This document shows, in pieces, positions 60,818 to 64,000 of a stretch of 64,000 nucleotides of DNA. Below the pieces are notes generated by a model. The model searched no databases, was not told the DNA's origin, and saw only the letters and a list, made by a program, of their open reading frames with translations. How positions within the stretch are numbered: position 1 is the first letter of the stretch; each line of letters opens with the position of its first letter. The position numbers and the translations under genes are program-made. The stretch is from positions 1 to 64,000 of the forward strand of contig JBBDJE010000060.1 in assembly GCA_040880065.1 (NCBI GenBank). Direction: 5' to 3'. The DNA is from Abyssibius sp040880065. GTDB lineage: Bacteria; Pseudomonadota; Alphaproteobacteria; Rhodobacterales; Rhodobacteraceae.

Positions 60818-63800
60818 GTGCAATTCACCAAACTGCGCCTCTTGGGGTTCAAAAGCTTTGTTGACCCGACCGAACTGGCCATTGCACCGGGGCTGACAGG
60901 CGTGGTCGGGCCAAATGGCTGCGGCAAGTCGAACCTGCTTGAAGCCCTGCGCTGGGTGATGGGCGAAAACCGGCCAACCGCAATGCGTGGCGGTGGCATG
61001 GAGGATGTGATCTTTGCCGGCACGTCCAGCCGCCCGGCGCGCAACTACGCCGAAGTGTCGCTCACCATTGATAACCGCGAAAGGCTGGCGCCTGCGAGCT
61101 TCAATTCACATGATACGCTGGACGTTGTGCGCCGGATTACCCGCGATGCCGGCTCGGCCTATAAAGCCAATGGCAAAGAGGTGCGCGCACGCGATGTGCA
61201 GATGCTGTTTGCCGATGCCTCGACCGGCTCGCACAGCCCCGCCTTGGTGCGGCAGGGGCAAATTTCGGAACTGATCAACGCCAAACCGCAAGCCCGCCGC
61301 CGCGTTCTGGAAGAAGCAGCGGGCATTTCCGGCCTTTACCAACGCCGCCACGAGGCGGAGCTTAAGCTCAACGGCACTGAAACAAACCTTGCGCGCGTTG
61401 AAGATGTACTTGAGCAGCTTGACGCACAAATCAAGTCACTTGCCCGTCAAGCGCGCCAAGCCGCCCGCTACCGTGAAATTGCCGAAGAGCTGCGCGCAGC
61501 CGAAGGGTTGTTGCTATATCGCCGCTGGCGCGAGGCAGAGAGCGAGCACGCAACGGCCGCCGCCGCACTGACAGATGCCACAAAATCAGCAGGTTCTGCA
61601 CAAGCGGCGGCACTACAGGCAGGCCGGGCGCGGCAGGCCGCCGAGAGCCGCGTGCCTGCGCTGCGCGAGGAAGAGGCGGTGGCTGGTGCAATCTTTGCGC
61701 GCCTGACGCATGAGCGCGACGCGCTGGCCGAACACGAAGCCCGCGCGCGTGAAACCATTGCCGAACTTGAAGGCCGCATCGCCCAGCTCGGCCGCGACAT
61801 TACGCGCGAAGGCGGGTTGAACAAGGATGCAGGCGAAACCATCGAGCGGCTCGATTGGGAGCGCGCCGCGCTTGAAAAAGCTGCCGAAGGCCATGATGCC
61901 AAACTGGATGCAGTGCGCGATGCGGCGCGCGATGCCGCAACTACGTTGCAAGACGAAGAAACCGCGCTCGACCAGATGACCGAAGACGCCGCCCGGCTTG
62001 CCGCACGGCACCAGGCCGCCCAGCGGCGGCTGAGCGATGCGCAAAGCCAGGTGGAACGTTGCGCCGCTGCCACCGCTGCCGCGCGAAGTGCTGGTGAAGC
62101 GATCAAGACCGAGCTTGCTACAGCAAAGGCCAAAAAGCTGCAAGCAGAGGCCACGCAACACGATGCGCAGGCCGGCTCGACCCAGGCCGAGGCCGCGTTG
62201 CTTAATGCCGAAACCGCGCGCGCGGCTGCGCAAAACACCGAATCCGAGGCGCGTGCGGCGCGCTCGGAAACTGAAGGCGAAGCCACGGCCCTGCGTGCTG
62301 AAACCAATGCCCTGTTGCGGATGCTGGACCGCGAGGCGGGCGACGGGCGCAATCTGCTCGAGCTGGTCAAAACCCAAAAGGGCTATGAAGCAGCGTTGGG
62401 CGCCGCCCTTGCCGATGATCTGAAAGCCCCCGAATGCGGGCCTGATGGCCGTTCGGGCTGGGTTTTTCTGGCCGGTTATGCGCCCGATGCGCCCCTGCCC
62501 GAAGGTGTTGAAGTTTTGGCCGCCAAGGTCGATGCACCCGGTGTGCTTGGCCGCAGACTTGCGCAAATAGGTGTGGTTGATGCCGCAGATGGCGCCGCAT
62601 TACAGGCGCAGTTACGCCCCGGCCAGCGGCTGGTTTCGCGCGCAGGCGATGTGTGGCGTTGGGACGGATACCGCGCCGCCGCAGATGACGCGCCAAGCGC
62701 CGCTGCGCTGCGCTTGCAACAAAAGAACCGGCTGGCGGATTTGCAAGCCGCGCTTGAAATTGCCGAATCTGGCGCAGCAGTGGCGCGTGCGGCGCATGAA
62801 GCAGCGCGCGCCACGCTCGATGCAGCCCAAGCGCAGGAAAGCGAGGCGCGCCGCAGTCGCAAAGCGGCTGACGAGGCGATAACCCAGGCGACCCGCGCCG
62901 CGAATGCCGCCGAAGCCGCGTTGAGCCTGCTCAGCGGCAAGGCCGAAACGCTGGCCAGTGCGGTGGCACGCCGCGCGGCAGAAGACAGTGATGCCGCCGC
63001 GCAACTGGCACAAGCCAATGCTGGCATGAAAGATCTAGGCGATGTTGATGCCGCGCGCATGGCCGTTGATAGCCATAAAATCACCGTTGAAGCGGCGCGC
63101 ATGACCATGCTCACCAAACGCTCGATCGCCGATGATCTGCGCCGCGAAGGTGAAGCGCGGGTGCGGCGAATGAAAGAGATCGCAACCGAGCGCACAGGCT
63201 GGTCAAACCGGCTGGAAAGCGCCACCCAGCGCATTGCCGACCTTGAAGCGCGGCAGGCACAATCCGAAAGTGATTTGAAGGCCGCGCGACAAACCCCCGA
63301 AATTCTGGCCGCCAAGCGCGATGAAATGGCCCGCGCTTTGGAAAAAGCCGAAGCGCGGCGCAAGGCTGCTGCCGATGCGCTGGCCGAGGGTGAAACCGCG
63401 CTGCGCGATGCCGAAGCCTCCGAGCGTAGCGCCGAGCGTGCCGCATCAGAGGCGCGCGAATCCCGTGCCCGCGCCGAGGCTGTAGCCGAAGCCGCCGCCG
63501 CACGGGTCGAGGTGGCACAGGGCCGTGTGGTTGAGGAAACCGGCCAAAGCCCCGCGAACCTGCTGGAAAGCCTTGGGGCCGACCCCGATAAAATGCCTCC
63601 ATCAGATGCGATAGAAATCGAGGTTGCACGGTTGAAACGCCAGCGTGAATCGCTTGGTGCTGTAAACCTGCGCGCCGAGGAAGACAGCCGCGAAGTGCAG
63701 GCAGAGTTTGACGCGCTCGCCGCCGAAAAAAACGACCTTTCTGCCGCCGTCGACAAATTGCGCCACGGCATCGCCAACCTCAACCGCGAGGGTCGCACCC

Positions 63801-64000
63801 GGCTTTTGGTGGCGTTTGAAGAGGTGAACAAGAACTTTACCGTGCTGTTTCGTAGCCTGTTTGGCGGGGGCGATGCCGAGCTTGTGCTGGTCGAAAGCGA
63901 TGACCCGCTTGAGGCCGGTTTGGAAATTATGTGCCAGCCGCCGGGCAAGAAGCTTTCCACCCTGTCGCTGCTGTCGGGCGGCGAGCAAACCCTCACTGCG
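60818..64000 (+). CDS. smc: Chromosome segregation protein SMC (3' end outside window)
   Basis: 1061 codons are present from GTG 60818 to the window edge. The N-terminal Walker A is GPNGCGKS at 31-38 (VVGPNGCGKSNLLEALRWVMG), followed by long Ala/Glu/Arg-rich coiled coils. The hinge lies at about 500-610 with KTQKGYEAALGAALADDLK. The C-terminal arm returns to the ABC signature LSGGE at 1052-1056. Walker B must lie just past the edge. SMC organises and separates chromosomes with ScpAB. The very Ala-rich coil produces long antisense open frames that are not genes. Confidence 0.95.
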   Translation, partial: MQFTKLRLLGFKSFVDPTELAIAPGLTGVVGPNGCGKSNLLEALRWVMGENRPTAMRGGGMEDVIFAGTSSRPARNYAEVSLTIDNRERLAPASFNSHDTLDVVRRITRDAGSAYKANGKEVRARDVQMLFADASTGSHSPALVRQGQISELINAKPQARRRVLEEAAGISGLYQRRHEAELKLNGTETNLARVEDVLEQLDAQIKSLARQARQAARYREIAEELRAAEGLLLYRRWREAESEHATAAAALTDATKSAGSAQAAALQAGRARQAAESRVPALREEEAVAGAIFARLTHERDALAEHEARARETIAELEGRIAQLGRDITREGGLNKDAGETIERLDWERAALEKAAEGHDAKLDAVRDAARDAATTLQDEETALDQMTEDAARLAARHQAAQRRLSDAQSQVERCAAATAAARSAGEAIKTELATAKAKKLQAEATQHDAQAGSTQAEAALLNAETARAAAQNTESEARAARSETEGEATALRAETNALLRMLDREAGDGRNLLELVKTQKGYEAALGAALADDLKAPECGPDGRSGWVFLAGYAPDAPLPEGVEVLAAKVDAPGVLGRRLAQIGVVDAADGAALQAQLRPGQRLVSRAGDVWRWDGYRAAADDAPSAAALRLQQKNRLADLQAALEIAESGAAVARAAHEAARATLDAAQAQESEARRSRKAADEAITQATRAANAAEAALSLLSGKAETLASAVARRAAEDSDAAAQLAQANAGMKDLGDVDAARMAVDSHKITVEAARMTMLTKRSIADDLRREGEARVRRMKEIATERTGWSNRLESATQRIADLEARQAQSESDLKAARQTPEILAAKRDEMARALEKAEARRKAAADALAEGETALRDAEASERSAERAASEARESRARAEAVAEAAAARVEVAQGRVVEETGQSPANLLESLGADPDKMPPSDAIEIEVARLKRQRESLGAVNLRAEEDSREVQAEFDALAAEKNDLSAAVDKLRHGIANLNREGRTRLLVAFEEVNKNFTVLFRSLFGGGDAELVLVESDDPLEAGLEIMCQPPGKKLSTLSLLSGGEQTLTA

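Noticed and set aside
62476..63996. A 506-residue minus-strand Ser/Ala-rich open frame
   Set aside because: Mirror of the Ala/Glu-rich SMC coiled coil.

Overview
The window reads as the chromosome of a Rhodobacterales/Roseobacter-type alphaproteobacterium. The grounds are the conserved order rnd-like exonuclease, lptC, lptA, lptB, rpoN, long-form hpf, ptsN; a glnK-amtB pair; a dnaK-dnaJ pair preceded by a CTTG/CTTATAT heat-shock-like promoter; adjacent AMP nucleosidase and adenine deaminase; and the high G+C of most of the sequence. The organism is inferred from gene order and protein style only; no rRNA or tRNA gene was found.

Layout. (1) 1-11.2 kb is accessory. It starts with the N-terminal part of a P4-type tyrosine integrase running off the left edge, then a 426-bp gap holding iteron-like GTGGATA sites and a decayed coding fragment. 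Next comes a LysR regulator divergent from a tightly packed operon: Tat-exported NMT1/TauA-like binding protein, ABC ATPase, permease, FAD oxidoreductase, class III CoA-transferase, crotonase, 7Fe ferredoxin, DapA-family lyase, oxoglutarate-semialdehyde-type aldehyde dehydrogenase and a CMP/dCMP-deaminase-like protein. It looks like a complete import-and-catabolism regulon for an unidentified compound, and it is visibly less G+C-rich than the rest. (2) 11.4-16 kb: an RND efflux adaptor and pump. (3) 16-17 kb: a cytoplasmic TolB-like propeller and a 12-bp tandem repeat. (4) 17.1-22.2 kb: RNase D-like exonuclease, LptC-LptA-LptB, sigma-54, HPF and EIIA-Ntr. (5) 22.2-30.6 kb, leftward: a seven-gene surface-glycan operon (two-domain sulfotransferase, four glycosyltransferases, GalU, CysQ), with a divergent ABC-2 polysaccharide permease, a thioesterase and an exported SH3 protein. 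(6) 32.7-36 kb: dnaK-dnaJ. (7) 36-43.4 kb: exported thioredoxin with CcdA, DMT transporter, HU, Amn-Ade, fRMsr-like GAF protein and NadC. (8) 43.4-49 kb: AmtB-GlnK, PBP1A, MlaC-MlaA. (9) 49.1-64 kb: type I secretion ABC and adaptor, Rpe, uronate dehydrogenase, a TPP enzyme, split MnmD/MnmC2-like tRNA-modification genes, an MDR reductase, small membrane and regulator genes, an FMN reductase, and smc running off the right edge.

How parts fit together. CysQ beside a PAPS-type sulfotransferase suggests removal of the by-product PAP during glycan sulfation, with GalU supplying UDP-glucose. Amn plus Ade converts AMP to hypoxanthine. RpoN, PtsN, GlnK and AmtB are all nitrogen-related. Three copies of a hairpin-forming repeat sit exactly in three convergent gene junctions and probably end transcription from both sides.

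The best candidate for an undescribed system is the 0.9-11.2 kb regulon. The family of each gene can be read, but the combination does not match a pathway I can name.
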